A stretch of 64,000 bases of DNA from Sarcophilus harrisii (GCF_902635505.1 NC_045427.1:129400960-129464959); one strand, 5' to 3'. Counted from the first letter of the stretch, positions 1-62,437 are shown. Translations and numbers: made by a program. Notes: a model not told the origin generated them from the sequence alone.

Positions 1-480
1 GGCGCGGGCACCTTGGCTGGCACAGAGCCTTTGGCTGGCACGGAGCCGGCGCCGCGCCAGGGGGTTTTGGTGAGGGAGCCTCCTCACTGGGGGAGATGTC
101 CCCGGGGAGACACCGTGCCTGGGGCCACGGCTTTAATGTGGGGTGAGAGAGAGTAGCTCTCCCAGCACAGGACTGCGGGTACTATGAGCCCCCTGGGTCA
201 AAGCCCCATGGCCCTGCCCTAATTTCCGCCTCAGTTTCCTTTGGCAATTGCTGTCACAAGCAGTAGAAAATGGGGAGAAGAACCGTCGGTTAGAGAAGGC
301 AGCTATCCCGATGTTCAAAAAAGGGAAGAGAACAAATAGGTTGGACTTCTATTTCTGGGGAAATTTTAGGACAGATTAAAGAAATAGACGGCAAACAACC
401 AAAAAAGACATAGTGCTGACAAAGAGGCAGCGTGTCCTCGAGATCTTGCCAGGCTGACCAATAAAGTTAGTGCCTGTAAT
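1..480. other. intergenic DNA, GC-rich at first
   Basis: Positions 1-240 are GC-rich, with a short imperfect duplication of ttggctggcac.gagcc at about 12-50. I recognise no exon or repeat family. Confidence 0.5.
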
Positions 481-930
481 AAATACTACTTTAGTTAGTT
501 AGTGCCGCTACTAAACAAATAAATAATTTATTAGAGACGCTAACTAAAGTACTAGATGATGTCATCGATTAACAAACTTACTAGTTTAGTGACTCTAATA
601 AACAAATTACTTGTTTGATTATGAGGCACTACTAAAGTAGTATTTGTTTATTAAAAGCACTAACTAAAGTATCATCTAGTACTTTAGTTAATGTCTAAGT
701 AATTTGTTTATTAGAGTCACTAAACTAGTAGTTTGTTAATCGATGACATCATCTAGCACGTTAGTTAGCGTCTCTAATAAATTATTTATTTGTTTATTAG
801 AGGCACTAACTAATTAAAGTAGTATTTGTTTATTAAAGGCACTAACTAAAGTACTAGATGATGCTATGGATTAACAAACTACTACTTTAGTTAGTACCTC
901 TAATAAACAAACAAATAAATAATCGATATA
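481..930. repeat. cluster of long inverted repeats of unknown family
   Basis: Arms 481-610 and 699-827 are reverse complements at about 95% (five mismatches and one single-base gap by eye), around an 88-base spacer. The spacer contains its own palindromes (661-690 with arms taactaaagta/tactttagtta, and actactaaagtagt). A further partial direct copy of the arm lies at about 838-909. The sequence is AT-rich and built from recurring words such as ctaataaacaaat and actaactaaagtactagatgatg. It could be a foldback DNA element or a small satellite. I find no clear terminal repeats with target duplications. Confidence 0.85.
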
Positions 931-1540
931 GTTAACTAAGAGCTTTCTAAGGCTTTTGATAGAATACTTCGTTGTTTTTTTTTTTTTTGTGGGGGAAATG
1001 GGGTTGTAGGACTGGATGATAATGTTGAGTGGGAAAGAAAATTATTTTCAAAGTAAAAAACAATGTACAATTCAGAGCAATGGATTCTAATTTTCTACTG
1101 ATTGGATTTAAAGTGCTGTGTGGCACATGGGGGTAGGAAAGATAATTTGAGGTAGGGGAGTGCTTCCTGAACCCCAGGAAATCACAACATTCAGGTGATT
1201 TATTTGAGACTGGCAGAGACATACAAACTTGTATAATAGTAATCCTTTAGTCATGGTCTACCAGAAATGTTGTACAGTGAGGTTTCTCCAACATGGTACC
1301 TAAAGATCCTTGGCCTTGGAATTCCAGACTTAATAGCTCTTGTGCAACCTAGCAACAAACAATGGGAAATTACCTTTGGTAAAGGGGGAACAACGGAAAA
1401 AATAAAAATTGGTGAGTGGTGTTCTTTCCCTACTCTAAGGAAAGTTGGTTTTGGTAAAACATTCCTTTGTGTCCTCAGCTCCTCTGACATTAAATGAAGG
1501 AAAACAGGGGTTATGCTGCAACCAAGTTTTCTTTTAAAAC
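931..1540. other. intergenic DNA, nothing recognised
   Basis: Single-copy looking sequence with a T run at 971-987. The open frames in it are short and show no family resemblance. Confidence 0.5.
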
Positions 1541-1994
1541 CATCCTTTTTGTTTATTTATTTTAGTTTTCAACATTTACTTTTATTTTTTCCTCCCTTCT
1601 TCAGTCTCCTCCACACTTCCCAAGATGTCAAGCAATCTGACATAGATTATAATATAGGTACAATCATGTTTAACATATTTCCATATTAATCAGGTTGTGA
1701 AAGAAGAATCAGAACAAAAGGGATGAAGCACGATAAAGCAAATAATAACCAAAAAAGTATGCTTCAATCTACATTCAGACCCATAGTTCTTTCTCTGGAT
1801 GTGATCAGCATTTTCCACAATGAGACCCTTGGAACTGTCCTGGATCATTCCATTTCTGAGGAGAGCTAAGTCTATCATAGTTGATCATTACACAATGTTG
1901 CTATTACTGTATACAATGTTCTCCTGATTTTGCTCACTTCACTCAGCATCAGTTCATGTAAGTTTTTCCAGGTTTTTTTGAAATCCACCTATTC

Positions 1995-2140
1995 CCTGCC
2001 ATCTAGGGGAGGGGGTGGGGGGTGGGGGTAAGAGGTGAAAAATTGGAACAAGAGGTTTGGCAATTGTTAATGCTGTAAAGTTACCCATGCATATATCCTG
2101 TAAATAAAAGGCTATTAAAAAAAAAAAAAGAAAAAAAAAA
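1995..2140 (+). mobile_element. short 5'-truncated L1 3' end with target-site duplication
   Basis: 146-bp L1 tail with the G-rich motif aggggagggggtggggggtg and the end cctgtaaataaaaggctatta, then a poly(A) tract. Flanked by a perfect 15-bp duplication gaaatccacctattc at 1980-1994 and 2141-2155. It sits inside the older L1, so it is younger. Confidence 0.93.
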
Positions 2141-2188
2141 GAAATCCACCTATTCATCATTTCTTACAGAACAATAATATTCCATTAC

Positions 2189-2883
2189 TGTGCTGACTGT
2201 GGGGAGAGTCATCACTAATAGCCTGTGCGATATTGCTATATGCTTGTGTAACACCTCCCATGCTGATACGTTTGTGCATACCTGTTTCTAATAAGAGCCT
2301 TCAGCCCAGAAACCCACTAGCAATCCCCACTTCCCTTTGGTGCTTTTCATCTCTCTTCCTGAGATGTCGGGGAGGGCGTGATCATCTCCTTTTTGGTGTT
2401 TTCACCTCTTTTCCTGAGAAGTCCTGGGGAAGGGGGAGCGGCGTGATCACCTCCTTTTTGGGGCTCTCACCATCCTGAAAAGTCAGGGATGGTGTGACCA
2501 TCTGTGTTCTAAAACAAAAGAAAGCGGGAGATGTAGAGGGCTGAAACTATGGAATCAATGCACTGATGTCGGGACTGCTGAGTGCTTAAGGTTAACTTCT
2601 GATTGGACAGTTCTCTATGGGCATATGCTTGAAAAATGGTCCTTTCCACTATTGTACTGGTTCAATGATTGGTGTATAGAGGATTGTAGAAGGGACTAGG
2701 GGGTGGAGTAAAGCTAGCCAGAGACACATTCTCCGCTGTAGAGGAGAGGGAAGGTGGTCACACAGATTCTACTTTGATCCTGTTCCATCCTATGTCTAAG
2801 ACCAAGAATAAAGACTGAGGACTTTTGCTTATCCTGACTCCGGCTGATTCTGGGGTGTCCTGGGTACTAGCGTGGTCGTTACA
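2189..2883 (+). mobile_element. solo LTR of an endogenous retrovirus
   Basis: About 695 bp, starting tgtgctgactg and ending cgttaca, with an internal AATAAA near 2806. Flanked by a perfect 6-bp duplication cattac (2183-2188 and 2884-2889) that interrupts the older L1. No internal viral region is present, so it is a fossil left by LTR-LTR recombination. The 6-bp duplication and TG...CA ends suit a class II (betaretrovirus-like) family. It is younger than the L1 it sits in. Confidence 0.88.
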
Positions 2884-3435
2884 CATTACTTTCATATCCT
2901 ATGATTTGTTCAGTCATTCCCCAGTCCACGGGTATCCTCACAATTTCCATTCTTTGCTACCACAAAGAGAGCTGCTATAAACATTTTTGTATATACAGGT
3001 CCTTGGGGATCCCCTTTTTTGGTGAGGGGTGGGGGGTACAGACATAGTAGTGGTATTGTTGGATCAAAGATTTTACAGTTTTATAGTCCTTTGGGCATAG
3101 CGGAGCCAAGTTTTGAAAACTGATTATTAAATTTTCAGTGTGAAGTTACACCTCAAAAATAAGCAATTTTTAATGATGTACCCCACCTTAGGGATACATG
3201 AGGTTTCATTATGTGACTTGCAGGGAAGCCAGAATAGACATATCTGTAGCATTCTTTCCCCAGTCCTTCTCCAGGACTCTGGTTTTCTGTCAGGAAGGGG
3301 AAGCAAGAGGTTAGGACTTGAGTCTACCAATCTGCTTTCTTCAATTTGGGGTACTGGACTAGAATTATATCTATTTACTACTTTAAATGTTATTAGTCTA
3401 GGGAAATGTCAAGCTAAACTAAGATAAACAAGGTT

Positions 3436-3552
3436 TAGTAACTTGTCTAAGATCCCACAGTAAGGCCTGAGGTCAAATTTGAACTCAGGAGGAAGAGTAC
3501 TCCTGACTCCAGACCTGGTGCTCTATGCACTACAGGCCACCTAGCTGTCCAA
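3436..3552 (-). mobile_element. tRNA-derived marsupial SINE
   Basis: The antisense reads cagctaggtggcctgtagtg, then the gagcaccaggtctggagtca block and the gttcaaatttgacctcag B-box region. Confidence 0.85.
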
Positions 3553-3629
3553 AGGGATTAGGTGAAATGGATTTTAAGGTACAGTGCTTTATATAAATGT
3601 GAGCTGTTCTTGTCTTTCTTGTAGTCCTG

Positions 3630-3845
3630 GAACAGAAGTTCTTAACCTGGGATCCATGTCAGTGGGTCTAGGAACTTACTTGGCATTTCCTCAAATCTTC
3701 TTCAAATTTCCTCAAATCAAGAAATGCATTTTTCTTTTCACTGTCTTCTAATTGAAATGCTGCATTTCCTTAAATTATGAATGTAAGCACAAGATGTAGG
3801 CCTCCATAGGCTTCCATGACACAAAAGAGGTTAAGAGTTCTAATG
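3630..3845 (+). repeat. ancient interspersed repeat fragment
   Basis: Holds 'cttaacctgggatccatg' and, at the other end, 'cctccataggcttccatgacacaaaagaggttaag'-type sequence. The same family recurs at 60180-60375. Family name not assigned. Confidence 0.55.
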
Positions 3846-3849
3846 AATT

Positions 3850-5000
3850 CTATCTTGATAACATTCTTTGCTTAGACAGATATTCCTCTAGTGTGAGACA
3901 TTTAACCTTTGCCAGTTTTTACTTAAAAACAAAACATATATGACATTCTTTGCCATTTTTGCTTATTTATTCTTCAAGATTAATTTCTCCATCAATCTGT
4001 CAGATTCTATAAAATATCCCATGGCCCAGCGGACCTTTAAAAAAAGTTTTTTTGTTGTTTTTCTGAACTCAGCACCAAGTAAAGTGAGCATTTCCACATA
4101 CAAAGTAGAATAGAAACTATTTTATAGGGAACTATGAATTTCTATTACATCCATCTTGCTTTTTAAAAAATATAATATATTCAATATGTAACTTTCAAAA
4201 TTACTTTAAAAAGCTTCATTCTAGATGCAAGAGGTGATTTATGTGTTGCCCATGTAGATGACACATGTCTAGGTCTGTCTAGATATAGATTGCAAGAAGG
4301 CATGAAAGCATATATCTCTAGAGTATCCTCTTCCCATTTTTCTTTTGTTTTCCCCAAAGAAAGGAATCTGGATTAGAATTATATCAGTCTGATATCCAAC
4401 TAAATATTGTTAGTCTAAGGGAAATCATTTTCAGGTTCAAACTGAGCTTCTGATCACTATTCCCTAAAGGGGAACAACTGCCCCCAAGCATTTAAAGCTT
4501 GATTCCCTTCTCATCAAATGCTAGATACACAAAACATATATGGCAAAAGGGAAATAAACCTATTTATTTAAGTTAATAGTAAACAGAAATCAGAGAAGGT
4601 ATACAGATGAGAATACACCAAATAACCCAAAAAAGGGTTGAGTTTCTTAGCTCACTAAGACAGAGACTCAGATATCACTCAAGGGAAAATTCCCCCAGAT
4701 ATCTAGAGATCTAAGCTAGGGATGATTGAGGTGCCAGTTCTCCATGTTGGCTTCTTTCCAGAGCCTTATTTCCCTTAAGGTACCTTAAGAGGAATCTGGA
4801 AATTAAAAGAATCTGGAATTAAGTGTCTCCCTTATAGCTGGAAGTTACAAAACCAGAATCTTTCTTTTCTCTCTTGGTTTCTCAACACCATTCTCCAGGT
4901 AGGTCTGATGCATTGTGTTCACTGAATCAATCTCTACCAATGCAGATAATTTTATGCAAATAATTTTGAACCTTGGGTTACATAGAAATACAAAATCTGT
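3850..5000. other. intergenic DNA, nothing recognised
   Basis: AT-rich, apparently old, no gene or clear repeat family. The 60-codon frame at its end is short and without resemblance. Confidence 0.45.
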
Positions 5001-5002
5001 AG

Positions 5003-5140
5003 CAGCTCTATGGATGGCAAAGAGCACTGGCCCTGGAGACAGAAGGACCTGAGTTCAAATGTGGCCCCAGATGCTTAGTTAGTGGGTGATCTTGGGCAAG
5101 CCTCAACAAAATAAATAAATGAATAAATAAACAAATAAAT
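5003..5140 (+). mobile_element. tRNA-derived marsupial SINE
   Basis: Head 'ctatggatggcaaagagcac', middle 'aaggacctgagttcaaatgt', tail of (aaat)n. Head somewhat truncated. Confidence 0.85.
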
Positions 5141-5344
5141 ACATCCAAAATCTGAGAATAGGAAAAGGATCTGAAGTCCCATCAACATCTGAACAGGCAA
5201 CAATATGTTCTCCACATTTCTCAAGGAGTCAACCAGCCCGTACATGAAGACTGGAAGTGGGGAGGAGTTCTCTCTCTCAGCGAAGGTAATGAGTCATTAG
5301 TACAGTTCTAGTTGTAAGGATGTTTTTCCTTATGTCATTCTGAA

Positions 5345-5435
5345 ATCTGCTTTTCAGTAATAATAGCTGATATTTACATGGAGCTTTAAGGCTTGCAAAC
5401 TGTTTCCATACATTATCTCATTTAATCTCTTCAAT
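5345..5435 (+). mobile_element. MIR/CORE-SINE-type fragment
   Basis: Shows 'gctttaaggcttgcaaact' and 'cattatctcatttaatctc', the common core of this old SINE group. Confidence 0.6.
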
Positions 5436-5479
5436 CATTTACTCTTAGCTCCTCGGTTTTGGGCCAAGCAAAACAAATA

Positions 5480-5690
5480 TAATTCCTCTCCCCATGACAG
5501 CCTTTCAAATAACTGATTATGACAGAAATAGCTCCCTCTAAATTTTCTCTTCTTCAGGCAAAATAACTTCAATTCCTTTCATCCATCCATACAGCCCATT
5601 CTTTCCAGTTCTTTCACCATTTTTGTCTTCCTCAGTGGACATGTGTAAGCTTGTCTGTGTCTTAGAGGCAAGGTAGACAGTAGTTTGCCT
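5480..5690 (-). mobile_element. CR1/L3 LINE relic, antisense
   Basis: Antisense of the conserved CR1/L3 3' coding region. It shows the order 'catgacagcctttcaaata', 'ttctcttcttcaggcaaaata', 'cttcaattcctttcatcc', 'cagtggacatgtgtaagctt'. Degenerate and old. Confidence 0.7.
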
Positions 5691-5869
5691 GAAAAAGATC
5701 TAAGTCTTAGTGACCACAAGCCTTTAAATGAGGTAACAATGTGATATGTAAATGAAAAAAAAAAAAGCCAGTGTGATCTGGGGATGCTTTCTTCCAGGAA
5801 TAAGGGGGTGAACAAGGAGAGATCATTTATAGTCTAACCAGCCATTGGTTTCATTCAGGGCATCACAGT

Positions 5870-6305
5870 TTAGGAAAGACATTAAGGGGGAGATCTGAAG
5901 ATAAACAGGAGAACATGAAGAGAACAACCAGGGTGGTGAAAGGCTTTGAGTTCCTGCCCTGTAAGGATCATTTGAAGGAACTAGGGATGTTTAGCCTGGA
6001 GAAGGGAAGACTTTGAGAAGAAAAAAATAATATATTCAAGTATTTGAAAGGCTGCCATCCTAAAGGGGGATTAGCCATACTTTGCTGGATTTCAAAGAGA
6101 CATAATGGGTTTGATATTAGGGAAAAACAAATTTCTCAATAATTTGCACATGGATGGAAAGTGGAACTTTCCTTGTAACCAGGAACAGAGGCTAGATGAT
6201 CACTTGTTGGGCATATATAGCATGAGAGGAATCTGGGGAGAAGGTTACCTGTAGACTAGAAAATCCCCAACTTCAAGGGGTAGTGGTTCCTAAAATGTCA
6301 AGTCT
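5870..6305 (+). mobile_element. CR1/L3 LINE relic, sense
   Basis: Sense strand of the same region: 'gaacaaccagggtggtgaaa', 'gaaggaactagggatgttta', 'gcctggagaagggaagact', 'aggctagatgatcacttgtt'. With the antisense relic at 5480-5690 it forms an opposed pair about 180 bp apart. Better preserved than its partner. Confidence 0.75.
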
Positions 6306-6424
6306 TATATTGAATACAAGTACCAGATATGATATCTGGATAGGGTATAGCTATAGGCTCCTTTGTTCTGCTTCTAGTAAAAATAAAATTCTCAAATTGA
6401 AAACAAAGTTCCATTAAGGTTTTT

Positions 6425-6570
6425 GTTGTTGTTGTTGTTATTTGAGGTAATCATGGTTAATCTATGTACCCAAGGTCACACAGCTTAAGTGCCTGAGACT
6501 GGATTGGAACTCAGGAACTCTTGACTTCAAGCCTAGTGCTCTGTCCAGACTGTGCCACCTAACAGCCCCA
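6425..6570 (-). mobile_element. MIR-like tRNA SINE
   Basis: Antisense of a tRNA-derived SINE (ccaaggtcacacagcttaag, then gtgctctgtccagactgtgccacc), next to a (gtt)n run. Confidence 0.75.
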
Positions 6571-6714
6571 ATATTCCATTAGTTTTCTCAACTGTCAGGC
6601 ATTGAGCCCTATTGACCTGGCAAAACCTGCCAGGACTGTTCTGAGGACTTCTGCCCCAGTTCAGCCATTCTTTTCACGTTTTGTACTTATTTAGTTGAGG
6701 TTTTGAACCCAAAT

Positions 6715-7000
6715 GTAGAATTTACATTTACACAAAATGCTCCAATCTAATATAGATTAAAAATGTGCAATCCTTTTAAATGTATTTTCATATTTGTCAT
6801 GTTGTACAAGAAAAATCAGACCAAACTGGGGGAAAAGGCCACAAGAAAGAAAAAGCAAACAAAAAAAGTGAAAATACTATGCTTCCATCCACATTAAGTC
6901 TCCATAGTTTTTTCTCTGGATGCAGATGGCATTTTCCTTCCCAAGTCCATTGGCATGGTCTTAAATCACCATATCTGCCCTTTTTTGTTTTTTGAAAAAA
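6715..7000 (-). mobile_element. L1 3' UTR fragment
   Basis: The antisense strand carries the L1 tail words 'catgttgtacaagaaaaatca' and 'tctctggatgcagatggca'. Confidence 0.7.
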
Positions 7001-7009
7001 TTATGATGC

Positions 7010-7195
7010 CGGGCAATGTGATACAGTGAAAATATCACTGAACTTGAGGCAATGAGAGGGGTCTTAACCCCAGAGCTGGGATTGCTACCTTGTAACCACA
7101 GACAAAATCTTTCACCTTATCAGCCTTTTCTAGTAAAAGAACATGTATAAAGCATTTAGCACAGTACCTTGTACACAGCAGGAGCTTAATATGTA
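7010..7195 (+). mobile_element. MIR/THER-type CORE-SINE
   Basis: Order of parts fits: 'tgatacagtgaaaatatcac', 'cagagctgggattgctacct', then the tail 'agcatttagcacagtacctt' and 'gcaggagcttaatatgtact'. Confidence 0.65.
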
Positions 7196-7254
7196 CTTGT
7201 GCCTTTTTTTTTTTTTGACGCCCACCTTTCCTTATCTTCAAAACAGGTTGGATT

Positions 7255-7855
7255 AAGTCAATCAATCAACAAGCCTTTTAATTAAGTACCAGCTTTGTGC
7301 CAGATGCTGTGTATACAAAGACAAAACCCACTCCTGAATTCCAGAAGGAAAGAGCATAAAGACATATATGCATGAACAACATGGAGATGGGATAATTGGG
7401 AGGAGGAGAAAGGCACCAGCAGTAGAGAAGGGGATGGTGAATCAGGAAGACTTCATATAGAAAGGTGGTCCTTTGCTCAGCGAGAAAATTGGGGGAACTG
7501 AGTGTGGATCACAACTTAGCATTTTCACTTCTTTAGTTTGCAAAAAAATTTTCTCTTTTTTTCCTTTTTGATCTGATTCTTCTTGTGCAGCAAGATAATT
7601 GTATAAATACATGGGCCTATATTGGATTTCCATATATTTTTTACCATGTTTAACATATATTGGATTAGTTGCCATCTAGGAGAGGGGGTGGGGGAGAGGG
7701 AAGAAATTGGAACACAAGGCCTTGCAAAGATCAGTGGTGAAAAATGATCCTTGCATATGTTTTGAAAATAAAAGCTTCAGTAAAAAAAATTAAATAAAAA
7801 TTTAATTTGATAAAAAAAAATGGTGCTTTGAAGGAAACTAGGGAGTGAAAAAAGC
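7255..7855 (+). mobile_element. ancient TCAATCAATCAA-type repeat split by an L1 tail
   Basis: Begins 'caatcaatcaacaagcc' with 'gtgccagatgctgtgtata', runs to about 7475, then resumes at about 7820 with 'tggtgctttgaaggaaacta'. The same family occurs at 8760-9430 and 49490-50760. Family name not assigned. Confidence 0.6.
7476..7820 (+). mobile_element. L1 3' end insertion
   Basis: Carries 'aactgagtgtggatcacaac', 'ttcttgtgcagcaagataat', the G-rich run gagagggggtgggggagagg and 'gaaaataaaagcttcagtaa' before poly(A). It interrupts the ancient repeat. Flanks tggtcctttg and tggtgctttg look like a worn target duplication. Confidence 0.8.
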
Positions 7856-7859
7856 ATTG

Positions 7860-8755
7860 ATTAAGGATTTAGTATGTGCAAAAGAACTGTGCTAATTCTG
7901 GGGATATAAACAGAAAAGTGGCCCCTGTTCTCAGAAACTCATCTCATGAGGCTGAGGCTTCGAAGCTGGACCTTCTGACCCTCTGATTGGAGAGTGGAAC
8001 AAAGCTTCCAGAGCTGCCATTTCAAGAGGGCTCCCTGCTCCTTCACCTGCCACCACCAGTTTGTGGACCGCTCCATCAGACTCCGTGGGTACTTCTCCCC
8101 CCCACCTCCCGCCCCCTTTCTCTTGGGTCCCTTTCCCTTGAGTCCTGTAAGCCCTTTGAGGGCAAGACCAGCTCCTATTCGCACCCCTAGTGCTGACCTG
8201 GGGCTTGGCTCAGATGAGGTACCTGCCGTTCCCCGACATCTCAGGGAGTTGTTAGGGAAAAGCTTTCTGCTCCAAGGCGGAGGGAAGGATCCCACGGGCG
8301 GGGGACGCATCTGCTCTCCCGCTGTTCCCCCTCCCCAAACCCATTTCTGCCATCAGCTCAGTGGACTGTGCTACAGCTTTATCAGTGACAGTCCTGCTGG
8401 ACCTTTGTGGTTTGGGTTTGGAAAGGCCAGGGCTACAGCCCCTGCAGCCTCCGTCGGGCTGCGGCTGGAAGCCGGACTTTTTCTTTGCCAGTTTTAGGTT
8501 TATGGGATCACATAATGTCAGTGCGAGATCACTAGTTTGTCCAACGTCCCTATTTTACAGATGAAAAAACTGAGGTCCAGACTCAGCGACTCGGTCCCCA
8601 AGGTCACCCAGGACAGCCAAGGTGGAAACTCTGGTTCAGGCCCCGTCCTGCCCAATCTGCTGCAGCCTTTCACAAGAAGGGGCTTGCTGCTTTGAACAAA
8701 CTGTGTTCTACCACTGGGCCTGAAGCTCTGAGGGAAAAGAACCTTTCCCTTTCAA
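7860..8755. other. intergenic DNA with a GC-rich middle
   Basis: 8000-8480 is GC-rich and holds overlapping open frames on both strands up to 167 codons, which look like by-products of composition. A short L2-like 'ctgtaagccctttgagggcaag' lies at about 8146, and 8500-8640 looks MIR-like (antisense). No gene recognised. Confidence 0.5.
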
Positions 8756-8759
8756 CAGC

Positions 8760-9430
8760 AGGCATCAATCAGTGAATCAGCATCAGTCAGTGAATCAGCA
8801 TTAATTAGGCACATACTGCACACCTACTGTGTGCCAGGCACCGTGTGAAGAATCAAACAGAAGCATAAACAGCCCATAGTCTAATGGGGAAGAAAACACA
8901 AGAACAACTATGTACAACTGACATAAAAACCCATAGAATATATAGGTTTTATGTAAGTATATAATGCACATTTTATGTATATTGTATATAAATATGATAC
9001 AATACACATATAATAAATTGTAGTAGCTAGTTGGTACGGTGGATAGAATTCTGGGTTGGGAGTCAAGAAGACCAGAGTTCAAATTCAGCTTCATGTGTGA
9101 CCCTGGTCAAGTTGTTTAACACTGCCTCAGTTTCCCCATTTGTAAAACGGGCTAGAGAAGGAAAAGGCAAGCACTCAGTATCTCTACCAAGAAAATGGGA
9201 TCACAAAGAAATGGATGTGACTGAAAATGACCGAACAATAATACAATGGAGATAACCACCACAGGGAAGGCATCAAGAGGGTTTGAGAAAGATTTCAGGC
9301 AGAAGGGTGGGATTTTAGATAGAATCTGGTGGAAGCTGGGGAACCCAGAGTTGGGGGAGGTAAGAAGGGACGGTGTTCTAGGCATGGGGCAAAAATGCCT
9401 GGGATCAGAGGGCAATATACAGATATAAAA
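8760..9430 (+). mobile_element. ancient TCAATCAATCAA-type repeat split by a SINE
   Basis: Left part has 'ctactgtgtgccaggcaccg'. The right part (from 9244) has 'gcagaagggtgggattttag' and 'gtgttctaggcatggggcaa', in the order seen in other copies. A SINE at 9015-9243 interrupts it. Confidence 0.6.
9015..9243 (+). mobile_element. long CORE-type marsupial SINE
   Basis: Near full length: 'agctagttggtacggtggat', 'accagagttcaaattcagct', 'gcctcagtttccccatttgt', tail 'gtgactgaaaatgaccgaac'. Confidence 0.85.
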
Positions 9431-9561
9431 AATTCCCATTAAAATTCATCACACCACATGCAGACACACCAGCCTCTGCACTCTCAAACAAAAAGCACAA
9501 CACAAAGATAATACAATTTTAAGTTTAAAAAAATACAATCAGCAGGATTTCAGGGGTCATT

Positions 9562-9567
9562 TTTATT
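9562..9567 (-). promoter_or_regulatory. SLC20A2: distal poly(A) signal AATAAA of SLC20A2
   Basis: AATAAA on the minus strand, followed about 25-30 bases downstream by tgattgtattttttt, a suitable U/GU-rich element. Cleavage is expected near 9540-9550. Confidence 0.65.
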
Positions 9568-10574
9568 ATAAATTTAATATGGCTGATTAATGAAAAAAAT
9601 CACAATGAAGTACCAATAAAATGTCTGTCAATATCAAAAATTTAGCAGCATTTCAATAGTCTCAGGTTTCTAAGCATTAGTCAAGCTTTCTCTCCCTCAT
9701 ACTTACAAAAAACAGCTGAAGGACCGGGATAGGATCCTGGCATTGTCAGTTCCTCCAATACAAACACTAAGCCGATGGACTTTCTGATCAGTGATCATTT
9801 CAGCCAAAATCAAAACCAAATCTTGAATTGTAACTAATTAGTTCCATAATGTCCCTTCCCAGAATATATAACACTTATTTCAAAGTCTGTGACTGGAGTT
9901 TCTTTGAGGAGGTTATAGGAAGAGGGAGTGGGTTGGGGAGAGGATTTGAAGTGCAGCTGATACTGTACCATTTTATCACTATTATTATTTATCATTTTTC
10001 CTTAGATATGTCTGTTCTCTCACAAGAGCTTCCTGATCTGTGGTACTTGGGCAGGGAAGGAAGGGAAGGGAGATCACTGATGCCATGGGGGAATGCTGGG
10101 TCTAACTGTCATAATCAACTACTCTGGGGCAGGTTCAAACATGATTGGTCTTGCCATAATCCCGGTTTAATAGTGGAAACAAGGAAGAAGGAGATAAATA
10201 TAGTGTGAAAATGTAATACTGGCAAAATACTCCCCTGCTTCTTTGGTACTTTCTAAAACTTTCTGATCCAAAATGTAAAAGGGAAATGCACCATTAAAAA
10301 GTTACAGTTTTAAGTATTTACAAAAGCAATTACAATATATTACACAATAATCAATACAGTATATGGACAAATTATTTCATGAAAGCACTTGTGAACTTTT
10401 GTTCCAGTATTATTTCCATAGCACAGAGACCATCACAGACCTACATACAGTGTTTTCAGATTTGTTATACAGCCTGTACCTCATTTATCTTACACACAGG
10501 GGAAAAGCATTTCCCAATCTACACCTGCCTTTAAAAAGGCTTTAAAAACCGCCACTGAAATAATTATATACAGA

Positions 10575-10580
10575 TTTATT
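10575..10580 (-). promoter_or_regulatory. SLC20A2: possible proximal poly(A) signal
   Basis: AATAAA about 330 bases after the stop, with ggcggtttttaaagc downstream. Use of it would give a short 3' UTR. No direct evidence of use. Confidence 0.35.
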
Positions 10581-10909
10581 GGATGATTCTAGCAATTCTC
10601 TCCCCCCCCACTTTGACTATATCCGCAGTAGTGCTTCCTACTCTATGTATACAGCATATGTTTAATAGATAATGAAGGGCGGCACATGTTACGTCACCAA
10701 TGGAGCACGTGTGGTTATGGACAGTAGTCGGGTTAAGGATGAAAGCGGGAGCTCCGCCGCTCGGGGGGTGGCGTAGTGAGGGGGTCACCGTCGGTACTCC
10801 GGGATCCGCTGAAGCTGGTGGCGAAGAGTGAGCATGTGAGACGGAGCTGGGACCCCGCCGCCCCCCGGGCCGTCCCTTCACAACGCATGCGCCTGAGCCC
10901 GGGGCCTCT

Positions 10910-62430
<51,521 letters not shown>

Positions 62431-62434
62431 AGAT

Positions 62435-62437
<3 letters not shown>

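Larger units (their letters stand above)
1541..3115 (-). mobile_element. old L1 3' portion, interrupted by an L1 fragment and a solo LTR
   Basis: Reverse-oriented marsupial L1 3' end. The markers are the antisense of the 'acatgaactgatgctgagtgaa' region (around 1935-1970), the 'gcagctataaacatttttgtatat' region (2960-3000) and the G-rich 3' UTR at the left. Later insertions at 1995-2140 and 2189-2883 split it. Confidence 0.8.
9545..10909 (-). other. SLC20A2: SLC20A2 3' untranslated region
   Basis: Non-coding DNA between the stop and the distal poly(A) signal, about 1.36 kb and almost free of recognisable repeats, unlike its surroundings. The lower boundary is inferred from the signal at 9562-9567 and is good to perhaps 20 bases. 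The part next to the stop (10740-10909) is CpG-rich, the rest AT-rich. Confidence 0.75.

Noticed and set aside
1-320. GC-rich left edge as a CpG-island promoter or the end of a neighbouring gene (VDAC3 lies on this side of SLC20A2 in human)
   Set aside because: No exon of VDAC3 or any other gene could be read in the first 9.5 kb. GC content alone is not enough.
7939-8497. Open frames of 123 and 167 codons on opposite strands downstream of the gene
   Set aside because: GC-rich composition lengthens frames on both strands. The translations are low-complexity, rich in Pro, Leu and Ser, and the stretch contains L2- and MIR-like pieces.
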